Shown one piece after another: positions 25,400 to 33,960 of a stretch of DNA of 38,754 bases (the first letter of the stretch is position 1; each line of letters begins with the position of its first letter). The DNA is from Deltaproteobacteria bacterium CG11_big_fil_rev_8_21_14_0_20_42_23 (GTDB lineage: Bacteria; UBA10199; 2-02-FULL-44-16). The stretch covers positions 1 to 38,754 of the forward strand of contig PCXC01000065.1 of assembly GCA_002796345.1 (NCBI GenBank), read 5' to 3'. The position numbers and the translations under genes are program-made. The notes under the pieces are model-generated. The model did not search any database, was not told the DNA's origin, and was given only the letters and a program-made list of their open reading frames with translations.

Positions 25400-26368
25400 T
25401 TAAAAATGAGAACCAAAAGAAAAAGGCCTCGCGAAGAGGCCTTTTTTTATTTTTATACACAACCTGTTTACACCAGTTCCTGTATTCGCTGTTGGACCAC
25501 TAGGATCCGTTGGCGTACTTGGCGGCGTTGTAGGTGGTGTGCTTGGAGGAGTTGTTGGCGGTGTCACGGGTGGAGTTACCGGCGGCACAATTTCATCAAG
25601 CGGGCAACTTGCTGCATCGCCATATCCAAAACTGAACATGGTGTTTGTGCCAGCATCAACTTTTGCAAACGCAAAGGGATCAAGTGTAAATCGATACAGC
25701 AATGAATTCGCAGCATCAAAAGCAAAATAAGTATCATCACCAGAAAGCTGCAAAAGCGCTAAGCCAGTGTAATTTTGGTTGAAGGCTAAATCTTCACCCA
25801 CAACTACAGTTCCGTTAAGATATGCATTTGTAGGAAGCTTCAGCGCAACGTCAACGTTTACGCTGTTATCACCAAGATCAATTAATACAATTTGGCCATC
25901 GGTGGCATTGAGGTAGACAAGCTTATCATCTTGCGTAATCACAAAATCACCATCCACAAAATCATAAGCATAGTGTGACCACAACGTTGCCACACCACTT
26001 GCAGGATCAACGGTGTAGAGATCATCATTGGCGGTATCAAGCAGATAGTGTGTTCCATCTGGAGCAACAGCATACGCTTCGGTGTTTGCTGTAATACCAG
26101 TTGGGCCTGCAATATCCAAAAGCGTTCCATTTTCTTGTACACTTACAAGATAGCGTGGATCAGCTGCAGAAGGAGCTGCAGTGTGCGAAAAAAGTTGTTT
26201 GAGTGTATCCAACGCAAGCGCAGCAGTTACTGCATCAGCTTCTGGGTAAAATCCTAAAGAGGTTTGATAACCATTGAGAGGAACAATCACATAAACCGCA
26301 TGGCGTTCTGTATCAAGGTGGACAAGACGTTCAGAGCAGAGCAAAAAGCTTGTTACAAATAACTTCAA
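25400..26368 (-). CDS. Putative beta-propeller-like secreted protein with Pro/Thr-rich tail (start uncertain)
   Basis: The frame encodes up to 322 residues. Repeating blade-like strands are visible (LVHLDTERHAVYVIVPL, HYLLDTANDDLYTVDPASG, KLVYLNATDGQIVLIDLGD, YFAFDAANSLLYRFTLD), then a tail of about 25 residues alternating PPTTPPSTPP. No signal peptide is seen and no ATG occurs near the N-terminus; the only possible start in the overlap is TTG 26368, inside the end of the upstream gene. The reading looks protein-like up to that overlap, so the gene may be the continuation of the upstream gene across a +1 frameshift or a deletion scar. The last 20 or so residues are read through a bidirectional terminator. 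Confidence 0.5.
   Translation of the reverse strand: MKLFVTSFLLCSERLVHLDTERHAVYVIVPLNGYQTSLGFYPEADAVTAALALDTLKQLFSHTAAPSAADPRYLVSVQENGTLLDIAGPTGITANTEAYAVAPDGTHYLLDTANDDLYTVDPASGVATLWSHYAYDFVDGDFVITQDDKLVYLNATDGQIVLIDLGDNSVNVDVALKLPTNAYLNGTVVVGEDLAFNQNYTGLALLQLSGDDTYFAFDAANSLLYRFTLDPFAFAKVDAGTNTMFSFGYGDAASCPLDEIVPPVTPPVTPPTTPPSTPPTTPPSTPTDPSGPTANTGTGVNRLCIKIKKGLFARPFSFGSHF
25421..25448. terminator. Strong bidirectional rho-independent terminator
   Basis: AAAAGGCCTC (25421-25430), loop GCGAA, then GAGGCCTTTT starting at 25436 forms a 10-bp perfect stem followed by a T-run. On the minus strand the stem is also followed by T-rich sequence. It ends the lipoprotein gene and lies within the 3' coding end of the convergent gene. 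Confidence 0.85.
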
Positions 26369-27050
26369 GATTCACATTGATGTCACCATGCCAGCTTGTT
26401 TTTCGTGTATCAGCAACAATTTTTTTGCCATCATCATGAACAAAATCAAACCAAGTAGATGCACCAAACAATAAGTTTTTTCCATTCGCCATTTCTCCTA
26501 CCTGGAAACGATATTGGCCATTGGGTGGATACGGAGTTACCACAACACTTCCCACTCCGCCAACCTGCGTCCAAGTAGCTTTTGAAAACGTGTAGTATTC
26601 CCAACGTGAAGTAACAAAATCTGTTTGCACATTATGCTGCAATTCTTTTTTTGCTTGAACCGCCGCTAATGCAGCACCAGTAAGGCGCGTGAGGCTGAGC
26701 TCAATTTCCCATTCATCTCCACCATACACTGAAAAATAAGCAGCGCTGCTTTCTTTTCCTAATTTTGCAATTCCATGAAGAGTAGCCGTTCCATCTTCTT
26801 TTACATCAAGAAAAGAATCCGCTTGAAAATAAAAGCGTGCAATTTTGCTTTGGTCGCCATCATAAAAACCTGGCATCCAGATACTATGTCCACCTGAGGC
26901 TGCGCTTTGGTACGCGGTATCTGAAATGGCGCTTGTAACGGTATAACGTTTCACCACATCTGTTGGTGTTGCGTCGCAGTCTGCAAATGCACGTGATTGC
27001 AATGAAAGCAGCAACACAACCACACATCCTAACATTTTCATTTTCTTCAT
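26331..27050 (-). CDS. Secreted protein of unknown function
   Basis: A 239-residue protein with a clear signal peptide (MKKMKMLGCVVVLLLSLQSRAFA, cleavage after Ala23). The mature part is rich in aromatic beta-strand-like runs (SIWMPGFYDGDQSKIARFYF, WEIELSLTRLTGAAL, YRFQVGEMANGKNLLFGAS, SWHGDINVNLEVICNK) and looks like an extracellular beta-sandwich or carbohydrate-binding type fold. I recognise no family. AAAGGA precedes ATG 27050. It overlaps the beta-propeller-like frame by 38 bases with a +1 frame offset; see the finding there. Confidence 0.6.
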   Translation of the reverse strand: MKKMKMLGCVVVLLLSLQSRAFADCDATPTDVVKRYTVTSAISDTAYQSAASGGHSIWMPGFYDGDQSKIARFYFQADSFLDVKEDGTATLHGIAKLGKESSAAYFSVYGGDEWEIELSLTRLTGAALAAVQAKKELQHNVQTDFVTSRWEYYTFSKATWTQVGGVGSVVVTPYPPNGQYRFQVGEMANGKNLLFGASTWFDFVHDDGKKIVADTRKTSWHGDINVNLEVICNKLFALL

Positions 27051-27092
27051 TTTTTATCCTTTATTCCTAGTGAGATTTTTTCTTTTTTCCTT

Positions 27093-27221
27093 GTCATCAC
27101 GAGGAGCGAAGCGACGTGGTGATCTCCTCGGTCAATTGCTAGAGGAGATCCTTCTCTTCGTTCAGGATGACAGCAAATTGTTTTAATTGCTGGATCCCTC
27201 CGCCTCTGGCGGAAGGATGAC
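27093..27221. repeat. Dispersed nested palindromic repeat, copy C
   Basis: The inner unit (27093-27171) starts GTCATCACG and ends GGATGAC. Its centre is an exact palindrome, GATCTCCTC and GAGGAGATC around CAATTG. Only the right outer arm (to 27221, ending GGATGAC, with GCTGGATCCC) is present; the left one seen in copies A and B is missing. It lies between the broken OmpA-family gene and the secreted-protein gene. Confidence 0.75.
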
Positions 27222-27241
27222 AAAAGAAAATTAATTTTTCT

Positions 27242-28524
27242 TTAATGAATAAACAGCAATTCAAATTCAGTTCTTCTGTTTTTTGCTCTGCCCTCTTCGG
27301 TATCGTTTGGTGCAACAGGAACACTCTCACCCATTCCGCGGACAATCAGTGAATCGGCATCCATTCCGTTTCGCATCAAGCCATTTTTTGCTTCTTCGGC
27401 TCTTTGCACAGAAAGCTTTTGATTGTATTCATCAGAACAAAAACTATCGGTGTGACTTGTAATACGATATTTAGAATTGGGATGTTTTCTCCACTGCTCT
27501 GCAAGGCGCTTAATATCTGATTCGTAGCGCTCTTCATAATTTGCTTCATCAAACGGATGATAAACTGTCTCACTATAAATTAATTCTTCTTTCACTACCG
27601 GCGCAGGCTTTGGTTCTTCTTTCTCTTTTGGCTTAAACACATAAGAAACTCCACCAATGAAACGAAAATCTGATGATGTATAACCGCCGGTTACACCTTT
27701 TGTTACACCAACTGTTGCGATGAGATTATTTTTAAATGTCTTTTTTACTACAGCCTGCATTTCAACCGGTGTCGTTTCTTCATCATCAAAAAAGTTTTTC
27801 CAAATCGTGGAACCATACACTTCACCAACAACATCAAGATTCCATTTTTTTACAAGCGGCCGTTCTATCCCTGCACCAAAAAGAAACGTTTCATCTACAT
27901 TAAGATTTGCAATTACTTCACGATTTCTAAAATTTGAACCAAGATTTACATAAATACGATTACTCAAAATTTGCTTATCAACCGCAAACACAGCTCCACC
28001 AGTCACTCCGTTGTCTCCAAGATATTTTGAATCTTTTCCGGTAGGAAGAGTGATAAAAGGAACAAGCGCAAAGCCCCATCCAGACTGGGTTTTATCTGCA
28101 TCAGAAAAACTTACTTTTGCATTAAACCTAATATCTCCAAGATTGAAGTAACCATAATCTCTATTCGGATTTGCATACGGCGCAATCGTATTGGGAGAAA
28201 TATTGTGATAAAGGTTTAAAGGAAGATCGGCATCAACTTACAGCCAATCTGCAAGACCAACACTGAGAAGAAAATCTGTGGTGATCAACTGATCCACCAA
28301 ACCACCCGTTCGCTTTCCAGAATTCAAACCGGTTTCGATAGGGTTGTGCACGTAGTTTGTAAAAAAACCGACAGCCACATTTTTTTGAGGAAGCAAGCTT
28401 GAAGTAAAAAGCTGATATCCCTTTTCGGCTCCGGTTCCAGGGCGATGCGCCTGAACATTCAGTGCATATGCTGATGAGGAAATGCCCAGTAAGAGGACAA
28501 ATAAAGGAAGGGCTGCTGTTTCAT
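27242..28524 (-). pseudogene. OmpA-family outer membrane protein, broken by frameshift and nonsense codon
   Basis: Conceptually about 427 residues: signal peptide (ALPLFVLLLGISSSAYA), N-terminal beta-barrel-type region (FTNYVHNPIETGLNSGKRTG to GGVSYVFKPKEKEEP), then an OmpA-like peptidoglycan-binding domain. The last includes YRITSHTDSFCSDEYNQKLS, VQRAEEAKNGLMRNGMDAD and GRAKNRRTEFEL. Two lesions are visible. First, ATG 28524, with a correctly spaced AGGA, is out of frame with the signal peptide from codon 3 on, as if one base were lost near ATGAAACA. Second, TAA at 28238-28240 interrupts LADWL and VDADL in frame. The longest open piece (GTG 28006 on, 254 codons) has no proper start. Sequencing error is possible. 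Confidence 0.75.
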
Positions 28525-28712
28525 TGTTTTTCCTGGTTCACCATGTTATTTTACGCGCCCCCACTCGCTTTGCCGCCTATCTTGTCGTCAATAAAAATGA
28601 AAGGTTGCGTACTTATTTTAAGGAAAAAGTGCAAGGCGAATACGGTGAAAGGAGAAAAATCTAAGGAAGGCTTCAAAATTAACTTTTTGAGCAAAAAAAG
28701 AGAAGAAAAGAG

Positions 28713-29288
28713 TCATTTTTTTTGAGTTTCATTCAATAATTCGGCTAAAAGCTCTAAAAAAGGCTTGTCCCATTCAATGGGGCCCACAATTTTTTGAAGC
28801 ATCAGGTGTTGGCTGTTGAGCACAATGGTTTCAGGAAAACCTGTAATCTGAAAGGACTCTGCAGCCACCTTTCCATCTTCATCCCATATCAGTTCAATGT
28901 TACGGGGAAGCGAAAGCTCATGCTCTTTGTAAAGAACTTCAAAAAAATCCTTCACTTCTTTTTGAGTGTGGTCGGCAGCAACGGCAAGCATCACCATGTT
29001 TTGCTGTTCGTACTGTTTCATTTCTTTGATCAGACGTGGAAATTCTTCTTGGCATGGCGCACACCATGTTCCCCAAAAGTGCAACAACACTACCTTTCCC
29101 GCATGCTCCGAAAGCCGAAACTGCGTTCCATCTAGTTTTGTAAAGACAACATCAGGAATTGCTTTCCCTTTTGCATACGATGCATCCTCAGGAACCGAAT
29201 CCAGAAAATCAAAATGAACCACACCAGAATAATGCAGTCCAAAAAAAAGAATGGTGGCAAAAAGAAAAAAACTGAGCGACCTCATCAT
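28713..29288 (-). CDS. TlpA/ResA-like thioredoxin-fold protein
   Basis: A 191-residue membrane-anchored periplasmic thiol-disulfide protein. An N-terminal hydrophobic anchor (about 4-22) precedes a thioredoxin fold with the redox motif WCAPC, Cys76 and Cys79, and a conserved cis-proline region ITGFPETIVL. In System II cytochrome c maturation such ResA/TlpA proteins reduce the CxxCH haem-binding cysteines of apocytochromes. Its start overlaps the end of ccsA by four bases (ATGA), so it is the last gene of that operon. The 28525-28712 intergenic region upstream of the broken OmpA gene shows no further feature. Confidence 0.92.
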   Translation of the reverse strand: MMRSLSFFLFATILFFGLHYSGVVHFDFLDSVPEDASYAKGKAIPDVVFTKLDGTQFRLSEHAGKVVLLHFWGTWCAPCQEEFPRLIKEMKQYEQQNMVMLAVAADHTQKEVKDFFEVLYKEHELSLPRNIELIWDEDGKVAAESFQITGFPETIVLNSQHLMLQKIVGPIEWDKPFLELLAELLNETQKK

Positions 29289-31150
29289 GATTTCAACTCA
29301 CGATAACTAATAAGGGTGTAGAGAACCAAAGCAAAGACAAGTTCAAGCGAACAGAACAACATAAGATTGAAGAAAATATTTTCGGTGAATCCATATGAAT
29401 GCAAACCAACATTCAAAAGATTTACACCAAACCACGCAAGCGCCACTATAATATTGGTGAATACCATCCCTACCGCGAAACCAAGATGCTTCAAGTATTT
29501 GGTGAGAATGCCGTGCAATAAAAACAGAAGCCACAAGACAATAAGCAACGCTCCATTTTCTTTTGGATCCCATCCCCAAAACCTTCCCCACGATTGGTCT
29601 GCCCAAATACCGCCCAAAATTGTTCCAAACAAAGTGAAGAAAAGAGCAAACAAGCTCATCCCCAACATCGCGTGATACATTTCTTTGAGCTGAGCAGCAC
29701 TTGCAGAAAAAAGTCTTCGAACCAAATAAACATGCCCTGTAATGCCCGCTACAAAACAACATGCGTAGCCAATGGTGATGGTAACCACATGCGTTGCCAG
29801 CCAAAAGTTGGTATTAAGCACCGCAACCAACATTCCCATGGTGTCACCATCGCTGGCATAACCGCGGCTGAGAAAGAGAAGCGAGGCACCCAAAAGTGAA
29901 GCGATAAAAAGACCAAGTCCATTTTTCTTCACACGTTCAAACAAAAAACCAAACAATGCTGCAACAAAAGCTACAAATATAATTGATTCGTACAAAGTAG
30001 AAACCGGTGGTCGCATCAAAATAAGAATTCGCGAAATAATTCCTGCAGCGTGAAGCAGCAATGAAAAACTGAGAACAAACAATGAAACTCGTTGCAGCGG
30101 AATTTTCCAAAATACCCAACTAAATGAAAGCAAGAGAAAACTTAAAATGTAGAGCGCCATGCTTTTTGTAAAGGGATCGAGCAGGGAAAAATAATATTCA
30201 AGACGCAAAGCCCACGGACGCGTAACAAAAGTTTTTCCTTTTTCTGCAATGGTTTGAGCAAGCCTCTTCCAATCTGCTTCTTGGTTGTTTGCATAGGCAT
30301 TTCTGGCATTTTTCCAAAGAGAAAGATATGCGGCACTTTCTGGTGAACCTTGATTTTTACTCAGAACTTGCCAAGGGGAAAGCCAGTTCTGATCACCATT
30401 TGCCCATTGCGGTGGAATAATGCGCAACAACTTCGACCTCACATCTTGATCAAAAATACTCAAACCATATGCAAGTGAAGTGATTTCAATTTCACGTTCG
30501 CTGAGACGAGCTAGATCTTTTTTTGCTATCTTCTTTACTTCACTTTCTAAAAGATGGCGAAGAGGAAGGAGATCGAAATAGCTATAGGGTTTTTCTTGTT
30601 CCAGCTTAAGAAATGAAGCCACTTCTTTGGTGTGAATAAGAAATGGAGTGAAGAAAAGTGAAAAACTTCTTTTCAGGTCGTAGTAATGAATGGTTTTGAA
30701 ATATAAATCGACAATTTGATTCTGCGCAGGAGTTCTGTCTTCTTTCTTTTTCTGATGCAACTCTTCAACCGTCTTCAAAATATTTTTCAATGCTGCAGAA
30801 ACTTCATTAAACGTATAAAGATGTTTTGGATTTGCTCCTAGACCAAGTATTACCAACACATCTGGATTAAGAACTGAAAAAATACGCTCGTCATCTCCTT
30901 CATTTTCCCGAAAAAAAAGATGCGCCAGCCATTCTGTAGCGGATTTCTTCTGCAAAGAACTTTTCCCAGAAAAATAAAGCAGATTGGCTCTAGCAAAGGT
31001 ATCAAGTGGCTTTACGCGCCCTTCGTGTAAAACAGGAACTTGTGCAATAAAGCTATAATCAAAACGATTGTGAGCTGGAAGATTTTCTGCAGATGCCGAA
31101 AAACAAAATGAACTCAGAAAGATAAAAAAGAAGAGGATAAATTTTTTCAC
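29285..31150 (-). CDS. ccsA: Cytochrome c biogenesis protein CcsA (System II)
   Basis: A 621-residue membrane protein. The signal peptide (1-22) precedes a large periplasmic domain (about 25-325, with VPVLHEGRVKPLDTFAR) found in the long CcsA forms of several Gram-negative phyla. About eight transmembrane helices follow, with the haem-handling WWD motif WADQSWGRFWGWDPKENG at 516-533. Conserved histidines include one in WLATHVVTIT and His584 in VGLHSYGF. CcsA with ResB delivers and attaches haem to apocytochrome c. Both ends overlap neighbours by four bases. Confidence 0.95.
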   Translation of the reverse strand: MKKFILFFFIFLSSFCFSASAENLPAHNRFDYSFIAQVPVLHEGRVKPLDTFARANLLYFSGKSSLQKKSATEWLAHLFFRENEGDDERIFSVLNPDVLVILGLGANPKHLYTFNEVSAALKNILKTVEELHQKKKEDRTPAQNQIVDLYFKTIHYYDLKRSFSLFFTPFLIHTKEVASFLKLEQEKPYSYFDLLPLRHLLESEVKKIAKKDLARLSEREIEITSLAYGLSIFDQDVRSKLLRIIPPQWANGDQNWLSPWQVLSKNQGSPESAAYLSLWKNARNAYANNQEADWKRLAQTIAEKGKTFVTRPWALRLEYYFSLLDPFTKSMALYILSFLLLSFSWVFWKIPLQRVSLFVLSFSLLLHAAGIISRILILMRPPVSTLYESIIFVAFVAALFGFLFERVKKNGLGLFIASLLGASLLFLSRGYASDGDTMGMLVAVLNTNFWLATHVVTITIGYACCFVAGITGHVYLVRRLFSASAAQLKEMYHAMLGMSLFALFFTLFGTILGGIWADQSWGRFWGWDPKENGALLIVLWLLFLLHGILTKYLKHLGFAVGMVFTNIIVALAWFGVNLLNVGLHSYGFTENIFFNLMLFCSLELVFALVLYTLISYRELKS

Positions 31151-32268
31151 GATTCACCTCGTTTCACAAGCTTTGGAACTTGCAACAAAAGATGAAGCAA
31201 TAAACCAAAACACATAATAATGCTTGAGAGATAAGGAAAAATTCTTCCAATATTTTTCACAACTGCAAACACACTTGTTTGAGCATCAACTCCATCTACA
31301 AACGAAGCTTGATAAAAAGTGTACCCTTTATACCGTAGCGGCTGATTCATTTGAATGAAGTAACGCTGCTCTATCCCGCCATCGGAGAGAACAATGCGCG
31401 AACTAAAACTTTTTGCTTTTTCTGTTGCCGCGTAGGTTTTCTTTTCGAAGTCAAGCAGGCGAATGCTAAAGGGCAGATAGGTACGCTTAGCTCGAAGCTC
31501 GAAACGATATGGCACATCTTTAATGCTTATGTTTTGCGTAATAGGCATCTCTTCTACAAGCGAGTAAATACCGTTATTTGCCGCCTCTGCATTTTCAAGC
31601 AAAAAACTTAAACAGGCCTGATTTTTCTCTTCTTCTTTTTCACGCGGAAGTGGAACGAAGAAAAAGTTTTTTGCCAAACCATGATATTCTTTATCATCGT
31701 CAGATTTTCTTTTGGCCAAAGTACAATTTGTATAAGATTCTACAACGTGCATGCTGAAAGGAAGTGAAGCCAAAGAAAGTTTTTTTCCTTTCTGAAGCCA
31801 ACCTTGCTGAAAGGCATATACCTTTTCTGTTTTTGGCTGAGAGACATCAATAACCACAAGTTCTTTGTCATGGTAATCCCTCACATAGCTCACCGTTTCA
31901 CCTTCAACAATCGCCATACTTCCTTCTTCGCTAAAGGTAGAAGTGAGAAAACCACCAAACAAAAGCAGCATGGCACCAAGGTGCACTACGTTGATTCCAA
32001 TTCTTTTTTTGGTCCACGGACTTTTGAAAATAAGTTTGGAAAGCAAACCAATAAAAAGAACGCTCATCACCAAAGAACCACTGGGCAAGGGAATGAAGCC
32101 AACCCAAAAAAACCATGACGAAAAAAAATACTGTTGTGATTGATACAAGCCAATATAACGCTGCGCAATCGTTCCAAAAACAAGGAGAACCATGAGCCAA
32201 AAAAGGCAGAAAAAAACCAAGTCGGCACTGCAGGAAAAATGTTTTAGTTTGAGTAAAATTTTTTTCAT
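31147..32268 (-). CDS. resB: Cytochrome c biogenesis protein ResB (CcsB-like)
   Basis: A 373-residue ResB-family protein. Transmembrane segments lie near 15-36, 65-82, 92-110 and 338-358, with an extended periplasmic domain between the third and last. Typical ResB pieces include VVHLGAMLLLFGGFLTS, IVEGETVSY and the C-terminal YFIQMNQPLRYKGYTFYQAS. It partners CcsA in System II. The last stretch before the final helix runs into NIGRIFPYLSSIIMCFG. The stop overlaps ccsA's start by four bases; its own start overlaps the lipoprotein's stop likewise. Confidence 0.92.
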   Translation of the reverse strand: MKKILLKLKHFSCSADLVFFCLFWLMVLLVFGTIAQRYIGLYQSQQYFFSSWFFWVGFIPLPSGSLVMSVLFIGLLSKLIFKSPWTKKRIGINVVHLGAMLLLFGGFLTSTFSEEGSMAIVEGETVSYVRDYHDKELVVIDVSQPKTEKVYAFQQGWLQKGKKLSLASLPFSMHVVESYTNCTLAKRKSDDDKEYHGLAKNFFFVPLPREKEEEKNQACLSFLLENAEAANNGIYSLVEEMPITQNISIKDVPYRFELRAKRTYLPFSIRLLDFEKKTYAATEKAKSFSSRIVLSDGGIEQRYFIQMNQPLRYKGYTFYQASFVDGVDAQTSVFAVVKNIGRIFPYLSSIIMCFGLLLHLLLQVPKLVKRGES

Positions 32269-32840
32269 TTTCTAAGCGACCTGCACAAACTCAAAAAATC
32301 ATTTTGATAATATTCTAATTGTTTTTTACTTCCTTGCATCTTAAGAAAAAGAGTTGTGCTTGTTTTTTCATCGAAGAACAACGCTGCTATCATTGCATTT
32401 GCGCTTGGCTCTTGGTTTGCTGAAAAATGAACCCATTCAAAAGCGCCCAGCTGACTGTGATCTTTTTTTACGGTTTGCTGTATTTCTAAACCTGACATGG
32501 GAGCAAGCGAAAGCTGTTCTCTCCATCTATTTACATTGGCAACAAGGCCACCTGCATCTCCGGCTAAACTGACAAGCGAAATTTCGGGACTGTGTTGCGC
32601 TTCAAGATCTGTTTCCAACACAAAACTTGCGAGCCGCATTCCTGAAGCTGGTTTTTCACGCCATCCTGCTGGCGTAAGCCATTTCACCTGCGCACGGATA
32701 AATGCTGGAAGTGTCTCTGAAGAAGAAGAAGAAGAAGAAGGCGCAAGCACCTCGTACTCGCGAATTTCCATGCTCGCTTTGTTGCATGCCAGAAAAAGCA
32801 AACTTATGCCCAAAACGAAAACCCATTTTGTCTGCATCAT
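32265..32840 (-). CDS. Lipoprotein leading the cytochrome c maturation operon
   Basis: A 191-residue lipoprotein: signal peptide ending LLFLAC, with Cys19 as the lipidation site. A Ser-homopolymer (SSSSSSS, about 36-42) lies between the Cys and a mature domain beginning WLTPAGWREKPASGMRLASF and containing GGLVANVNRWREQLSL. I have seen this domain pattern in uncharacterised lipoproteins beside ResB-type genes, so a role in cytochrome c maturation is plausible but unproven. The Ser run is encoded by a seven-unit GAA/TTC tract. GGAGAG lies upstream of ATG 32840. It is coupled to resB by a four-base overlap. Confidence 0.8.
   Translation of the reverse strand: MMQTKWVFVLGISLLFLACNKASMEIREYEVLAPSSSSSSSETLPAFIRAQVKWLTPAGWREKPASGMRLASFVLETDLEAQHSPEISLVSLAGDAGGLVANVNRWREQLSLAPMSGLEIQQTVKKDHSQLGAFEWVHFSANQEPSANAMIAALFFDEKTSTTLFLKMQGSKKQLEYYQNDFLSLCRSLRK
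32719..32740. repeat. Trinucleotide (GAA) tract inside the lipoprotein gene
   Basis: Seven tandem GAA units (TTC on the coding strand, read as Ser) occur in the linker after the lipobox. Unit gain or loss would keep the frame and only vary linker length. Confidence 0.8.
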
Positions 32841-32848
32841 TACTCTCC

Positions 32849-32873
32849 AAAGGCCTAAAGGGCTGCGGCCTTT
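32849..32873. promoter_or_regulatory. Leader hairpin before the lipoprotein-resB-ccsA operon
   Basis: AAAGGCC (32849-32855) and GGCCTTT (32867-32873) pair around an 11-base loop directly upstream of the GGAGAG ribosome binding site of the lipoprotein gene. It could affect translation initiation or be a remnant repeat; no T-run follows in either direction. Upstream, TTGAGA (32931-32936) is a weak -35 candidate. Confidence 0.35.
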
Positions 32874-32936
32874 CCTGGTGATTCAAAAACCAAGTGCCCC
32901 TTAGCTGTGTATGAAAAGAATGTAAAGGAATCTCAA

Positions 32937-33081
32937 TAGACCTCTTGCAGAACCTACTACGTAACCCAATGACTTCGTTGGGACACCCCAAAATCCTCAC
33001 GTATCCATATATACGCTCCGGTTTCGGGACCCCGCCCCGCCTCGTCCTTGGGCTGCTCGCGACGGTTCTGCAAGAGGTCTA
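32937..33081. mobile_element. MITE-like element with 18-bp terminal inverted repeats
   Basis: Perfect 18-bp inverted repeats, TAGACCTCTTGCAGAACC at 32937-32954 and its complement at 33064-33081, bound a 145-base GC-richer insert without coding capacity. Both ends carry TA, which could be a TA target duplication as made by IS630/mariner-type transposases; that is a guess, and the parent element is not in the window. An internal hairpin (CCCAA, TTGGG) is present. The right end supplies the TAG stop codon of the ABC permease gene. Confidence 0.75.
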
Positions 33082-33960
33082 ACGCTCTTCTTTAAACTGA
33101 TTTTTTAACCTTGCATGCCGAAAAAGACCATGGAGAGGCGAAAACAAAAACGCCAAGAAAAAGAGGATGCCCGCCACCACGGCCATGCAACCCGCTATCG
33201 ATCCATTGATGCTGCCCGAAAGCAAATATCCAAACACCGCAGAAGCGACACCAATAACGCTGGCAATAATCAGCATGGCCTTTAGAGAATCTGTCAGCAA
33301 ATAGGCCGCAGCCGCTGGTGCCACAAGCATTGCCACCACTAAAATCGCTCCCACACTTTCAAACGCGGCAACGGTTGTAAGTGAAACAAATCCCATTAAG
33401 AGATAGTGATACTTTCGTGTTGAAATACCCAAGCTATCAGCAAGCAAAGGATCAAATGTGGTAATTTTTAATTCTTTGTAACAGAGATAAATAAAAAGGA
33501 GATCGCACAAAAGCACGCCACCAATCATCCATACTGCTCGCGGCCCCAACGACACATCCCCCACCAACCACACATCCCAAGGCACATAGGCAATTTCACC
33601 ATAGAGCACGCACTCTTGATCGAGATCTACCTGGCCTGTAAAGAGAGAAACTAAAATAACTCCAAGTGCAAAAAGCCACGTAAAGGTTACTCCAATAGAT
33701 GCATCTTGTTGCACTTTTCCATAGCGATGAAGTGTTTCCGCCAAAAAAGCTGTGAGCAGCCCAAACAAGCTTGCGCCAAGAAGCATAGGAAAAACGCTGC
33801 GACTTCCTGTGATGAGAAAGGCAAGCACCAACCCTGGCAAAACCGCATGGCTAATAGCATCGCCAAGCATTGCATTTTTTCGAAGTACTAAAAATGAGCC
33901 CACTAAAGAACAACTTACAGCGGTGAGAATGCCCGTTAAAATAATCCAAAACTCACTCAT
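33079..33960 (-). CDS. Metal ABC transporter permease (ZnuB/MntC family)
   Basis: A 293-residue inner-membrane permease of the ABC-3 family (eight or nine helices) importing Mn, Zn or Fe. Family marks are LGDAISHAVLPGLVLAFLI (33-51), FDPLLADSLGIS and VVAMLVAPAAAAYLLTD. It overlaps the fused permease gene upstream by eight bases and pairs with it as a heterodimeric channel. The gene ends at a TAG that belongs to the terminal repeat of the MITE-like element, so the ancestral C-terminus may have been different or longer; the hydrophobic core is complete. Confidence 0.92.
   Translation of the reverse strand: MSEFWIILTGILTAVSCSLVGSFLVLRKNAMLGDAISHAVLPGLVLAFLITGSRSVFPMLLGASLFGLLTAFLAETLHRYGKVQQDASIGVTFTWLFALGVILVSLFTGQVDLDQECVLYGEIAYVPWDVWLVGDVSLGPRAVWMIGGVLLCDLLFIYLCYKELKITTFDPLLADSLGISTRKYHYLLMGFVSLTTVAAFESVGAILVVAMLVAPAAAAYLLTDSLKAMLIIASVIGVASAVFGYLLSGSINGSIAGCMAVVAGILFFLAFLFSPLHGLFRHARLKNQFKEER

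Noticed and set aside
25500-25600. Repetitive GGTGGAGTT-like stretch as a CRISPR or tandem array
   Set aside because: It is the coding sequence of the Pro/Thr-rich tail, with unequal units and no spacers.
28462-28725. Plus-strand open frames beside the OmpA remnant
   Set aside because: They are antisense shadows of the OmpA signal region and AT-rich gap, with no ribosome binding site.
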